Below, in pieces: positions 16,716 to 24,970 of a stretch of 64,000 bases of DNA. Source of the DNA: UBA1206 sp050953105 (GTDB lineage: Bacteria; Bacillota; Clostridia; Oscillospirales; CAG-382); assembly GCA_050953105.1 (NCBI GenBank), contig JBMNMA010000001.1, positions 434,001-498,000 of the forward strand. The letters run 5' to 3'. The position numbers were made by a program, and so were the translations under genes. Numbering within the stretch: position 1 is the first letter of the stretch; each line of letters begins with the position of its first letter. The notes under the pieces were generated by a model. The model was not told the DNA's origin. It worked only from the letters and a program-made list of their open reading frames with translations, and ran no database searches.

Positions 16716-19090
16716 ACGCCGAAAATAAGCCTTGCGTATTTAACCGCAGAAACGGCGTCCTTTCCGTAAAAGTCGGCGCCTATTGAGTCGGCATAATCCT
16801 GGGTAAGCACCGCTCCCCCCACCATAACCTTGCAGAAGGGGGCCTTTTCCTTAATCAGCCTTACCGTTTCGGCCATATTTACAACGGTAGTGGTCATAAG
16901 GGCCGAAAGTCCGGCAAGCTTTGCCCTGTGGGTTAACACCGCCTCAAGGACAACCTCCGGCGGCACGTTTTTGCCTAAATCAATAACGTCAAAGCCGTAG
17001 TTTTCAAGGAGGGTTTTTACAATGTTTTTGCCTATGTCGTGTATATCACCCTTGACGGTGGCGATTATTATCTTATGCCCGGAACTTTGCTTTTCACCCT
17101 TATAGGATTTTTTTATTTCCTCAAAGGCAGCTTTGGCAGCCTCGGCGGCCATAAGAAGCTGGGGAAGGAACATTTTTCCCTTTTCAAATTCCTTGCCCAC
17201 CTCGTCAAGGGCGGGGACAAGGTGTTCGCTTATTATAACCAGAGGTTCTGTGCTGTCAAGAAGCTTCTTTGTGGCCTTGGATGCCGATTCGGCAAGGCCG
17301 GATATTATGGAATCATACAGGGTAAGTTCTGAATAAACCTTCTCTTTGGGAGGTTCGGCAATATACTTATCCACATATTCGGCATATTGTGCCTTATATC
17401 CCTCTAATGCCCTTGAAGAGTAATAGGCACTCATCATGCTTTCGGAAAGTGGGTTGACTATTCCCGCCGACAGGCCGGCCTCAAGGGCCATGCCGAAAAA
17501 GGCGGCGTTTATGTTGTCCCGCTTGGGAAGGCCGAAGGAAATATTGGATATGCCCAAAACGGTGTGTAAACCCAGCTTTTCTTTTATTTGTGTTATTGTC
17601 TTTATGGTTATTTCAGCGGCATTTTTGGTGGATGCCGCCGAGGTAACAATACCGTCGGCGATAAGATCCTTTTTATCGATACCGTATTCTTTGGCCTTGG
17701 ATATGATTTTTTCGATTATTTTAAGTCGTCCTTCGGGTTCTTCGGGTATTCCATTTTCGTCCATGGCAAGGCAGACTGCCGCCGCCCCGTATTTTTTCAT
17801 TAACGGGAATATGGCGGCCATGGATTCTTCCGAGCCGTTGACCGAGTTTATAAGGGGTTTACCGTTGTATATCCTAAGCGCCTTTTCAAGAGCCTCATAA
17901 TTTGAGGTGTCAAGCTGCAAGGGCAGTTCGGTTACCGCCTGCAGGGCCTCCACCGCCTTGGTAAGCATTGATACTTCGTCAATTCCGGGCAGCCCCACAT
18001 TTACGTCAAGGATATGGGCTCCCTTTTCCTGCTGGGCAAGTCCTTCCCGGAGTATATATTCAATATCCCCGTTTTTAAGGGCTTCCTTAAACAAGGGTTT
18101 TCCCGTGGGGTTTATCCGTTCGCCGATAATAAGCGGATCGCTACCGAAAAATGAGATACGGCTGCGTGAGGCAACGGCGGTGAAATTCTTTTTGCTAACC
18201 GGCTTAATTTCTTTGCCCTTAATCTCATTTGCAATTTCTTTTATATATTCATTGTTGGTGCCGCAGCAGCCGCCAACGGCGGAAACTCCCGCTTCCACCA
18301 GCTTTACGCAAGCCTTTGCAAAGGCAAACTTGTCCACGTTGTAAACGGCTTTGCCGCCCTTTGAAACGGGGATACCCGCATTGGGGTTGCAAAGAATGGG
18401 GACGGAGGAATATTTCACAAGTTCGGGAACGATGGCAACAAGCTGTTCGGGGCCTTCGCCGCAGTTTATACCTATGCCGTCGATACCCATTCCCTCAAGC
18501 ATAAAGCAGGCGTTGGCAGGTGAGCCGCCCGAAATAAGCTTTCCCTTGGAGTCCAATATCATTGTTAAAATAACGGGTAGATTGGTGTTTTCCTTTGCCG
18601 CAAGAAGGGCCGCTTTCATTTCATAAGGGTCGGACATTGTTTCAAACAATATCAAATCCACCCCGGCTTTTTCGCCTGAAGTAACGATAGAGGCATAAGC
18701 GGATACGGCGTCTTCAAAGTCAAGCTGGCCGAGGGGTTTTAACAGTTTGCCCATAGAGCCCACCGACAAGGCTATAAAGGCTTTTTTGCCGGTTTTGGCA
18801 TAATAATCCGAAACCGCCTGACGGGCAATGGATACGGCCTTTTCGACGGTTTGGGAAAGGGTGTATTTAGTGTCGCAAAGCTTAAAGGGGTTGGCGCCGA
18901 AGGTGTTGGTGGAGATAACGTCGGCCCCCGCCTCAAGGTATAGAGTATGAATCTTGTATATGCTGTCGGGGTGGGTAAAGTTCCACTCCTCGGGTATTTC
19001 CCCGGTTTTCAACCCCATGTCATGAAGGAAGGTTCCCATGGAGCCGTCGAATATAACCGGCTTTTTGCCGAAAATATCAAGAAATTTCAT
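16712..19090 (-). CDS. metH: Cobalamin-dependent methionine synthase, short form
   Basis: Transfers the methyl group of methyl-tetrahydrofolate to homocysteine through bound cobalamin. The 792-residue protein has a homocysteine domain with zinc ligands Cys210, Cys275 and Cys276 (GINCGEG, GGCCGTNN), a pterin-binding barrel from about 320 to 575, a B12 cap, and a Cbl domain with GDIHDIGKN in which His684 is the cobalt ligand. The C-terminal SAM-dependent reactivation domain of the 1,200-residue form is absent, as in many Clostridia and Thermotoga. A separate activation protein would be needed; none is in the window. The start is one base after the metF stop. Confidence 0.95.
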   Translation of the reverse strand: MKFLDIFGKKPVIFDGSMGTFLHDMGLKTGEIPEEWNFTHPDSIYKIHTLYLEAGADVISTNTFGANPFKLCDTKYTLSQTVEKAVSIARQAVSDYYAKTGKKAFIALSVGSMGKLLKPLGQLDFEDAVSAYASIVTSGEKAGVDLILFETMSDPYEMKAALLAAKENTNLPVILTMILDSKGKLISGGSPANACFMLEGMGIDGIGINCGEGPEQLVAIVPELVKYSSVPILCNPNAGIPVSKGGKAVYNVDKFAFAKACVKLVEAGVSAVGGCCGTNNEYIKEIANEIKGKEIKPVSKKNFTAVASRSRISFFGSDPLIIGERINPTGKPLFKEALKNGDIEYILREGLAQQEKGAHILDVNVGLPGIDEVSMLTKAVEALQAVTELPLQLDTSNYEALEKALRIYNGKPLINSVNGSEESMAAIFPLMKKYGAAAVCLAMDENGIPEEPEGRLKIIEKIISKAKEYGIDKKDLIADGIVTSAASTKNAAEITIKTITQIKEKLGLHTVLGISNISFGLPKRDNINAAFFGMALEAGLSAGIVNPLSESMMSAYYSSRALEGYKAQYAEYVDKYIAEPPKEKVYSELTLYDSIISGLAESASKATKKLLDSTEPLVIISEHLVPALDEVGKEFEKGKMFLPQLLMAAEAAKAAFEEIKKSYKGEKQSSGHKIIIATVKGDIHDIGKNIVKTLLENYGFDVIDLGKNVPPEVVLEAVLTHRAKLAGLSALMTTTVVNMAETVRLIKEKAPFCKVMVGGAVLTQDYADSIGADFYGKDAVSAVKYARLIFGV

Positions 19091-19091
19091 T

Positions 19092-19946
19092 TTAAACCCC
19101 TTTTACCCCATCGATTATCGCCTTTGCGATATTGGGACGGTTCATGGTATAAATATGTATATTGCCGAATCCGTTGGATATAATGTCGTTTATCTGATTA
19201 ACGGCAAACTCTATCCCCGCTTTTTCCATGTCCGGCGTTGAGCCGTATTTTGAAATTATTGTGGCAAGGGATGAGGGCACCCGGCTTTTTGAAAGCTGAA
19301 TCATTTTACCGATTCGGGATGCGTTGGTTACCGGCATAATGCCTGCAAGAATGGGAATGTTTATTCCCGCTTTGGCCGCTTTTTCACGGAATTCGTAATA
19401 AACAACGTTGTCGAAAAACATTTGCGTTGTTAAAAACTGAGCGCCGGCGTCAACCTTTATTTTAAGGTTTTCCATATCCTCGTCTAACGACGCCGATTCG
19501 GGATGTCCCTCTGGATAGCAGGCTCCGCCTATGCAAAATTCACCGTTTTTCTTTATGTCAAATATAAGCTGGCTGGCGTATTTGTAGTCGTTGGGGAGAA
19601 CAAAGTCAGGCTCTGTCGGAATATCCCCCCGTAAAGCAAGGATGTTTTGAATGTTTTCGCTTTTTAGCTTTTCAATAACCTCATACACCTTTTGTCTGGT
19701 GGAGGAAACGCAGGTAAGATGGGCAAGGGCGGGAATATTGTGGTTTTCAATCTCCTTTGCCACTTCTACGGTAAATTCGCTTGTCCCCCCGGTGGCGCCG
19801 TAGGTGCAGGAAACAAAAGCGGGTGAAAGGGTTGCAGTTTCGGCAACTATGCGTTTTGTGTCCTCAAGCTGGGAAAACTGCTTGGGGGGGAACAGCTCAA
19901 GGGAGATGGTGGTTTTTTCCCTTTTTAAAATATCAATTATTTTCAC
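19092..19946 (-). CDS. metF: Methylenetetrahydrofolate reductase
   Basis: FAD-dependent reduction of 5,10-methylene-tetrahydrofolate to 5-methyl-tetrahydrofolate, the methyl donor used by the metH product encoded next. The 284-residue protein starts ISLELFPPKQ (about residues 14-23, catalytic Glu region), has VSCTYGATGG (about 46-55), NILALRGDIP (about 100-109) and DAGAQFLTTQMFFDN (about 170-184), all family signatures. The start overlaps the end of yigZ by 14 bases. It is in the usual size range of the short bacterial form, with no SAM-regulatory domain. Confidence 0.95.
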   Translation of the reverse strand: MKIIDILKREKTTISLELFPPKQFSQLEDTKRIVAETATLSPAFVSCTYGATGGTSEFTVEVAKEIENHNIPALAHLTCVSSTRQKVYEVIEKLKSENIQNILALRGDIPTEPDFVLPNDYKYASQLIFDIKKNGEFCIGGACYPEGHPESASLDEDMENLKIKVDAGAQFLTTQMFFDNVVYYEFREKAAKAGINIPILAGIMPVTNASRIGKMIQLSKSRVPSSLATIISKYGSTPDMEKAGIEFAVNQINDIISNGFGNIHIYTMNRPNIAKAIIDGVKGV

Positions 19947-20586
19947 CCGAGTTTACCTCCTTTTGTGCCGGCATGAAGCGGTTTTGCAAAATTTCTATTT
20001 GTGCCCTTCTGCCCGAATTTTCGTGTATTGATTGTATGACCTTTTCTAAATACTGCTCTTCTATAAAGCATTCGGCTGATACTTGGTCGGTATATTGTGT
20101 ATTATTAACCGAAACGCCCTCGGTTTTAAACAGATACGACAGCCTTTGAAAGTCGCTGTAGGTGGATGTTACCTTAAACACGGCATGGGGAACCCATAAT
20201 ACAACCCCTGCCTTGTCCACGGCGTTTTTAGCGGCGGCGGTATAGGCCCGGACAAGTCCCCCTGCCCCAAGCTGAATGCCCCCGAAATACCGGGTAACCA
20301 CCACAACGGCGTTGGTAAGGCCCTCCTTGCGGAGCACCTCAAGGACAGGCAGGCCTGCGGTGCCGTGGGGCTCGCCGTCGTCGGAAAACCTTGACATATT
20401 GTTTTCCCTTAAAATATAGGCATAAACATTGTGGGTGGCGTCGGAATACCTTTTTCTAACCGAATTTATAAAGGAAATCGCCTCCTCCTCGGTTAAAACC
20501 GGCGAAGCGGTGGAGTAAAAAACCGACTTCCTTTCGGTAAATTCGGCAAAGGATGTTTCCCTAAGGCTTTTATACCCTTTGCTCAT
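19933..20586 (-). CDS. yigZ: YigZ/IMPACT-family protein
   Basis: Member of the UPF0029/IMPACT family, with the two-domain YigZ architecture; exact bacterial function is uncertain. It shows the conserved ERKSVFYSTASPV start, DATHNVYAYIL, the signature FSDDGEPHGTAGLPVLEVL (about residues 66-84) and VVVTRYFGGIQLGAGGLVRAY. A second small ferredoxin-like domain follows from about residue 140. I chose ATG 20586 (MSKGYKSLRET), which overlaps the lysC end by 17 bases; the frame runs open to 20649 but that part is inside lysC. Its place between lysC and metF does not suggest a metabolic role and may reflect only cotranscription. Confidence 0.9.
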   Translation of the reverse strand: MSKGYKSLRETSFAEFTERKSVFYSTASPVLTEEEAISFINSVRKRYSDATHNVYAYILRENNMSRFSDDGEPHGTAGLPVLEVLRKEGLTNAVVVVTRYFGGIQLGAGGLVRAYTAAAKNAVDKAGVVLWVPHAVFKVTSTYSDFQRLSYLFKTEGVSVNNTQYTDQVSAECFIEEQYLEKVIQSIHENSGRRAQIEILQNRFMPAQKEVNSGENN

Positions 20587-21910
20587 GATTGCAAAATTCG
20601 TAATAAACCGCCCGAATGGCCTCCTCAAAGTCTTTTTCATCCACGCCAACTATAATGTTAAGCTCGGAGGATCCCTGGTCGATCATTTTAATGTTTATTC
20701 CCGCCTTGGCAATTGCCGAAAATACCCTCGAGGCGGTTCCGGGGGAGTTGACCATACCACGGCCCACAACGGCGATTAACGCCAGAGAAGGCTCAATAAA
20801 TATGTTGTCGGGGTTTACCATACGGGAAAGCTTGTTAAGCAGGAAGCTTTCTTTTCCCTTGATATATGAGGAATCCACGATAACCGACATGGTGTCGATA
20901 CCGGAGGGAAGATGCTCGAAGCATATGTTCATATCGTAGAAGGCCTGAAGCACCTTCATGCCGAAGCCCACCTCAAGGTTCATCATATCCTTTTCAAGAT
21001 GAACCACCGAAAATCCCTTTTTTCCGGCTATACCCGTAATAACCTCCGGATTTACCACGTTTGTCTCCGATACTATAAGGGTGCCGGGGTGGGAAGGATC
21101 GTTGGTGTTTTTAATGTTTATGGGTATTCCCGCAATTTTAACCGGGAAAATGGCATCCTCGTGCAATACTGTGGCTCCCATGTAAGAAAGCTCACGCAGT
21201 TCTCTGTAGGTGATTACGCTTATGGGAAGGGGGTTATTCACAATCCTGGGGTCGCACATTAAGAAGCCGGAAACATCCGTCCAGTTTTCGTATATATCCG
21301 CCATTACCGCCCTTGCCACCACTGCGCCGGTAATGTCGCTGCCGCCCCGGGAGAAGGTTTTAATTTCCCCGCAGGGGAGAGAGCCGTAAAAGCCCGGGAT
21401 GACGGCATATTTGGCGGAAAGCAGCCTTTCGGACATAAACAGATTGGTGCGGTCGGCGTTGAACAGTTTATCGGGACCGAAAAACACCACCTCGGCGGCG
21501 TCTATAAATTCAAACCCCAGATAGTGGGAAAGGATGATGCCGTTTAAATATTCCCCACGGGAGGCGGCATAGTCAACGGTGCATCCTTTTTCAAGGTTTT
21601 TGTATATTATTTCAAATTCCCGGTCTAAGGTCATGTCAAGGCAAAGGCCGGTTATTATATCGTCGAATCTTTCCTTTATTTTTTTAAGTAAATCGGTGAA
21701 ATCACTGCCGGAGGAGGCATTTTTCTGACATTCTATAAGCATGTCGGTAACCTTGGTGTCTCCGCTGTGGCGTTTGCCGGGGGCGGAGGGAACAACGTAC
21801 CGGCGCGTGGGGTCGGAGAGTATGATATCGGCGACTTTTTTGAATTGTTCAGCGTCCGCAAGGGAGGAGCCGCCGAATTTTACAACTTTGATGCAGTCGG
21901 ACTTTTTCAT
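20570..21910 (-). CDS. lysC: Aspartate kinase
   Basis: Phosphorylates aspartate, the first step to lysine, threonine and methionine. The 446-residue protein starts with the kinase motif KVVKFGGSSLADAEQFKKVA, has FSRGGSDITGAVVA (about residues 189-202), and two C-terminal ACT domains (GFSVVHLEKDMMN and LALIAVVGRGMVNSPGTASR), which normally bind the feedback inhibitor. It has its own promoter, divergent from that of tRNA-Arg, and CCGGAG before the ATG. It heads an operon that continues into methionine synthesis (metF, metH). I found no lysine or SAM riboswitch in the leader of about 40 bases, so control at this point is probably by enzyme feedback. Confidence 0.95.
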   Translation of the reverse strand: MKKSDCIKVVKFGGSSLADAEQFKKVADIILSDPTRRYVVPSAPGKRHSGDTKVTDMLIECQKNASSGSDFTDLLKKIKERFDDIITGLCLDMTLDREFEIIYKNLEKGCTVDYAASRGEYLNGIILSHYLGFEFIDAAEVVFFGPDKLFNADRTNLFMSERLLSAKYAVIPGFYGSLPCGEIKTFSRGGSDITGAVVARAVMADIYENWTDVSGFLMCDPRIVNNPLPISVITYRELRELSYMGATVLHEDAIFPVKIAGIPINIKNTNDPSHPGTLIVSETNVVNPEVITGIAGKKGFSVVHLEKDMMNLEVGFGMKVLQAFYDMNICFEHLPSGIDTMSVIVDSSYIKGKESFLLNKLSRMVNPDNIFIEPSLALIAVVGRGMVNSPGTASRVFSAIAKAGINIKMIDQGSSELNIIVGVDEKDFEEAIRAVYYEFCNHEQRV

Positions 21911-21955
21911 TGACTTATACTCCGGAAAAATTATTTACAAATATTAGCATGGTTC

Positions 21956-21984
21956 ATATTAACACACTGCGTATAAAAATTCAA
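21956..21984 (-). promoter_or_regulatory. Promoter of lysC operon
   Basis: On the complement TTGAAT (21979-21984) and TAATAT (21956-21961) are 17 bases apart with TGTGT before the -10 box. Transcription would begin about 40 bases before the ATG. Confidence 0.6.
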
Positions 21985-22035
21985 TAGTCATTTTTTACAT
22001 ACATTATAATATATGCCCGTTTTTATATTAAGGTA

Positions 22036-22064
22036 TTGACAAATAAGCGCTGAAAGGATATACT
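22036..22064 (+). promoter_or_regulatory. Promoter of tRNA-Arg
   Basis: TTGACA (22036-22041) and TATACT (22059-22064), 17-base spacer, 13 bases before the mature tRNA 5' end. Confidence 0.85.
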
Positions 22065-22077
22065 TAAAAAACGGCAC

Positions 22078-22152
22078 GCCCCCATAGTTAAATGGATATA
22101 ACAAGCCCCTCCTAAGGGTTAGTTATGGGTTCGATTCCCGTTGGGGGTGCCA
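22078..22152 (+). tRNA. tRNA-Arg (anticodon CCT)
   Basis: The acceptor strands GCCCCCA and TGGGGGT pair, with one G-U at the end, followed by discriminator G and an encoded CCA. The anticodon loop CTCCTAA is closed by AGCCC/GGGTT and gives anticodon CCT, reading AGG. The T arm has GGGTTCGATTCCCG. A single-gene transcript with its own promoter and terminator. Confidence 0.95.
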
Positions 22153-22153
22153 G

Positions 22154-22181
22154 AAAAATGCACCCTTTCGGGTGCATTTTT
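22154..22181 (+). terminator. Terminator of tRNA-Arg
   Basis: AAAAATGCACCC and GGGTGCATTTTT pair around TTTC. Confidence 0.92.
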
Positions 22182-22182
22182 C

Positions 22183-22241
22183 AGTTATATTCGCCTGCGG
22201 CGAGTTATATTGCTACGCAGTTATATTGCCCCTTGCGGGGC
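22183..22241 (+). repeat. AGTTATATT/hairpin repeat array
   Basis: Three exact copies of AGTTATATT at 22183, 22203 and 22219. They are separated by short GC-rich palindromes, CGCCTGCGGCG and GCTACGC. The last copy is followed by a stem GCCCC/GGGGC with loop TTGC and then AGTTTTTATTTT, which also looks like a terminator. No coding frame or operon link is visible. Confidence 0.75.
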
Positions 22242-22309
22242 AGTTTTTATTTTGTATATTTCGACAACACATAAATTTATATTTTGTATATTTTTTATAC
22301 AACACCCTA

Positions 22310-22343
22310 TTGACAAACGCGTTAGCGTATGCTAACATATAAT
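22310..22343 (+). promoter_or_regulatory. Promoter of feo operon
   Basis: TTGACA at 22310-22315 is 17 bases before TAACAT (22333-22338). An alternative -10, TATAAT at 22338-22343, would need a 22-base spacer. Either way the box lies within or between the two operator palindromes. Confidence 0.65.
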
Positions 22344-22360
22344 TGTTAGCGTAGGCTAAC
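22321..22360 (+). promoter_or_regulatory. Tandem DtxR-type operators of feo operon
   Basis: Two near-identical palindromes, GTTAGCGTATGCTAAC (22321-22336) and GTTAGCGTAGGCTAAC (22345-22360), have centres 24 bases apart. The half-site GTTAGC resembles the TTAG-type half-sites of DtxR/IdeR-family iron repressors rather than the AT-rich Fur box. Placement over the promoter implies repression. Confidence 0.75.
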
Positions 22361-22376
22361 AAAAGGAGTGGAAGGT

Positions 22377-22601
22377 ATGAAGACTTTAAGAGACACTAAA
22401 CCGGGTGAAACGGTTAAAGTAGCCAAAGTGACCGGAGCGGGAGCAATCCGCCGGCGTATTATGGACATGGGAATAACCAAAGGCGTTAACATTACCGTAA
22501 GGAAAACCGCACCTTTGGGAGATCCCGTTGAAATAACCGTACGGGGCTACCAACTGTCACTACGCAAAGCCGACGCCGAAATGGTGGTTCTTGAAGGGTG
22601 A
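22377..22601 (+). CDS. feoA: FeoA ferrous iron transport accessory protein
   Basis: Small cytoplasmic SH3-like protein that assists FeoB in ferrous iron uptake. The 74-residue sequence shows the usual features: MKTLRDTKPGETVKVAKV at the start, then RRRIMDMGITKGVNITVRK, the family core, and the closing strand LSLRKADAEMVVLE. I start at ATG 22377, since AAAAGGAGTG (22361-22370) is the ribosome binding site and contains the alternative GTG. feoB follows after three bases. The operon is probably iron-repressed through the two palindromes in its promoter. Confidence 0.95.
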   Translation: MKTLRDTKPGETVKVAKVTGAGAIRRRIMDMGITKGVNITVRKTAPLGDPVEITVRGYQLSLRKADAEMVVLEG

Positions 22602-22604
22602 TCT

Positions 22605-24707
22605 ATGGATAAAACAATAAAAATCGCCCTTGCCGGCAACCCCAACTCGGGGAAAACCACATTATTTAATGCCTTAACCGGCTCCAACCAGTTCGTGGGC
22701 AACTGGCCGGGGGTAACCGTTGAAAAAAAGGAAGGCAAGCTGAAGGGACGGGAAAACGTAATTATAACCGACCTTCCCGGCATTTACTCCCTTTCCCCCT
22801 ACTCCCTTGAGGAGGTTATTGCTCGGAATTATTTATTAAACGATTGCCCCGACGCTATTTTGAATATAATAGACGGCACCAGCCTTGAGCGTTCCCTTTA
22901 TCTCACCACCCAGCTTACCGAGCTGGGCATTCCGGTGGTAATAGCCATTAACATGATGGACGTTATACGAAAAAACGGCTTTGAAATCGACGCCGCCGGA
23001 CTTGAAAAGGAACTTGGGGTTAAAATTGTTGAAATTTCCGCTCTTAAGGAAACGGGGATAAACGAGGCAGCCGAGGCCGCTATATCGGCAGCCTTTTCCA
23101 AACAGCCTGTTTACCCCAAACATAAATTTGCCGGCAGCGTGGAACATTCTTTAGCACATATCGAGGAAGCTGTTATTCATGACATGCCCGCCGACAAACA
23201 GCGCTGGTATGCCATTAAAATATTTGAGCGGGACAAAAAAGTGATAGAGCTTTTGAATATTCCCGCCGAGACCCTTTCCCATATCGAGGACGATATTAAG
23301 GAATGCGAACGGGAAATGGACGACGACGCCGAGTCGATAATTATAAACCAGCGTTATGAATACATTGAATCGATAATCGGCAAATACTATATAAAATCAA
23401 AATCCGGACTTAATGTGTCCGAAAAAATAGATAAAATAATAACCAACCGTTTTCTCGCTTTACCCATTTTTGCGGTAATTATCTTCGCCATTTATTACAT
23501 TTCGGTTTCAACCGTAGGATCCTATCTTTCCGACTTCGTCAACGACACGCTGTTTGGCGAATGGATAAACCCCGCTATTTCAAACGCCTTGGAATCTGCC
23601 GGAACCGCCGGATGGCTGAACAGCCTTATCGTAGACGGCATAGTGGGCGGCGTGGGAGCAGTGCTGGGTTTTGTTCCCCAGATGATGCTTCTGTTCATAT
23701 TTCTTGCGTTTCTCGAGGCCTGCGGCTACATGTCCCGCATAGCCTTTATAATGGATAAGCTTTTCCGCAAGTTCGGCCTTTCGGGCAAATCCTTCATCCC
23801 TGTCCTTGTGGGTACGGGCTGTTCGGTTCCCGGCATTATGGCCAGCCGGACTATTGAAAGCGAAAGAGACCGTCGCATGACGGTTATGACCACCTCCTTT
23901 ATGCCCTGCTCGGCAAAGCTGCCGGTTATAGCCCTTATTGCCGGAGCAATGTTCAATGGCGCATGGTGGGTGGCCCCCTCGGCATACTTTATAGGTATAG
24001 CATCTATTGCCCTATCGGGAATCATCCTTAAAAAGTCAAAGCCCTTTACAGGGGATTCGGCGGCCTTTGTGCTTGAGCTGCCTGCCTACCACATGCCCAC
24101 GGTGATAAACATACTCCGTTCCATGTGGGAACGTGTCAGGTCCTTTATAAAGAAGGCCGGAACAATTATACTCCTTGCCTCTGTGGCCGTATGGTTTTTC
24201 TCCAACTTCGGCTTTGAAGACGGCTCCTTCGGCATGGTGTCAATGGAAAACTCCCTGCTTGCATCCATAGGCGGAATAATCGCCTTTATCTTCAAACCCC
24301 TCGGCTGGGGCGACTGGAAAGCCGCCGCCGCCACCATTAACGGTCTTATTGCCAAGGAAAATGTGGTTTCTACCTTTGCCGTGTTATATGGCGAAAGTGC
24401 GGAAACCGTTTTAAGCCAGGTCTATTCACCCCTTGCCGGCTATTCCCTGCTTTTATTCAACCTGCTGTGCGCCCCCTGCGTGGCAGCCATGGGAGCAATA
24501 CGCCGGGAAATGAACAGCGGCAAATGGACCGCCTTTGCGATAATTTATCAATGCGCTCTGGCATATTGCGTATCTCTGTGTGTATATCAGTTTGGATTAC
24601 TGTTTAGCGGAAAACCCGACATAATCGGGACAATAGCCGCAGTAGTGGTTTTAGCCTCGTTTATGTTCCTGCTTTTCCGCCCTAATAAAAGAAAGGGGAA
24701 TATATAA
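22605..24707 (+). CDS. feoB: FeoB ferrous iron transporter
   Basis: Membrane transporter for Fe2+ with a cytoplasmic GTPase domain. The 700-residue protein begins with G1 GNPNSGKTTLFNALTG (about residues 11-26), G3 ITDLPGIYSLSPYS and G4 NMMD. It continues with the helical regulatory domain to about residue 270 and then two Gate-type membrane repeats, including VGTGCSVPGIMASRTI (about 403-418), with the conserved Cys of FeoB, and CSAKLPVIALIAGA. Full length for the family. The stop TAA shares its last A with the ATG of the following small Cys-rich gene, so the three feo genes are translationally linked. Confidence 0.97.
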   Translation: MDKTIKIALAGNPNSGKTTLFNALTGSNQFVGNWPGVTVEKKEGKLKGRENVIITDLPGIYSLSPYSLEEVIARNYLLNDCPDAILNIIDGTSLERSLYLTTQLTELGIPVVIAINMMDVIRKNGFEIDAAGLEKELGVKIVEISALKETGINEAAEAAISAAFSKQPVYPKHKFAGSVEHSLAHIEEAVIHDMPADKQRWYAIKIFERDKKVIELLNIPAETLSHIEDDIKECEREMDDDAESIIINQRYEYIESIIGKYYIKSKSGLNVSEKIDKIITNRFLALPIFAVIIFAIYYISVSTVGSYLSDFVNDTLFGEWINPAISNALESAGTAGWLNSLIVDGIVGGVGAVLGFVPQMMLLFIFLAFLEACGYMSRIAFIMDKLFRKFGLSGKSFIPVLVGTGCSVPGIMASRTIESERDRRMTVMTTSFMPCSAKLPVIALIAGAMFNGAWWVAPSAYFIGIASIALSGIILKKSKPFTGDSAAFVLELPAYHMPTVINILRSMWERVRSFIKKAGTIILLASVAVWFFSNFGFEDGSFGMVSMENSLLASIGGIIAFIFKPLGWGDWKAAAATINGLIAKENVVSTFAVLYGESAETVLSQVYSPLAGYSLLLFNLLCAPCVAAMGAIRREMNSGKWTAFAIIYQCALAYCVSLCVYQFGLLFSGKPDIIGTIAAVVVLASFMFLLFRPNKRKGNI

Positions 24708-24877
24708 TGCCCACCGTAATAGTTTCGATTGTTGTTATAGCCGTAATCGGGGTTGCTTTGTATTATACAATTAAAAACCGCAAAAAAGGCGCCTGCGCCT
24801 ACTGCAGCTCCTGCTGCTCTACCTGCGGCGGCTGCTCCACCGAAGACGGCCAAAACAAAGCTGACGAAAGCAAATAA
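24707..24877 (+). CDS. FeoB-associated Cys-rich membrane protein
   Basis: A 56-residue protein made of one N-terminal membrane helix (PTVIVSIVVIAVIGVALYY) and a short cytoplasmic tail with six cysteines in ACAYCSSCCSTCGGC. This matches the small Cys-rich proteins often encoded after feoB in Firmicutes, which may take the place of FeoC. The start overlaps the feoB stop by one base (TAATG). The cysteine cluster could bind iron or an Fe-S cluster; that is inference. A strong terminator follows. Confidence 0.88.
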   Translation: MPTVIVSIVVIAVIGVALYYTIKNRKKGACAYCSSCCSTCGGCSTEDGQNKADESK

Positions 24878-24920
24878 CCATATAATCCGTTAGTTCCTCC
24901 GGATAAGCTATCATTGCAAA

Positions 24921-24955
24921 AAAACAACCGGCCGTTTATGCGGCCGGTTGTTTTT
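24921..24955. terminator. Bidirectional terminator between feo operon and FAD protein gene
   Basis: A stem of about 14 pairs, AAAACAACCGGCCG with CGGCCGGTTGTTTT, loop TTTATG; T runs on both strands serve the converging operons. Confidence 0.9.
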
Positions 24956-24970
24956 GTATATTCGTCTTTT

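Noticed and set aside
17367..17375. Perfect DnaA box TTATCCACA inside metH
   Set aside because: Isolated, inside a coding gene and 28 kb from the origin; nine-base words of this kind occur by chance.
21911..22035. Lysine or SAM riboswitch before lysC
   Set aside because: The probable transcript start leaves only about 40 bases of leader, too short for either fold.
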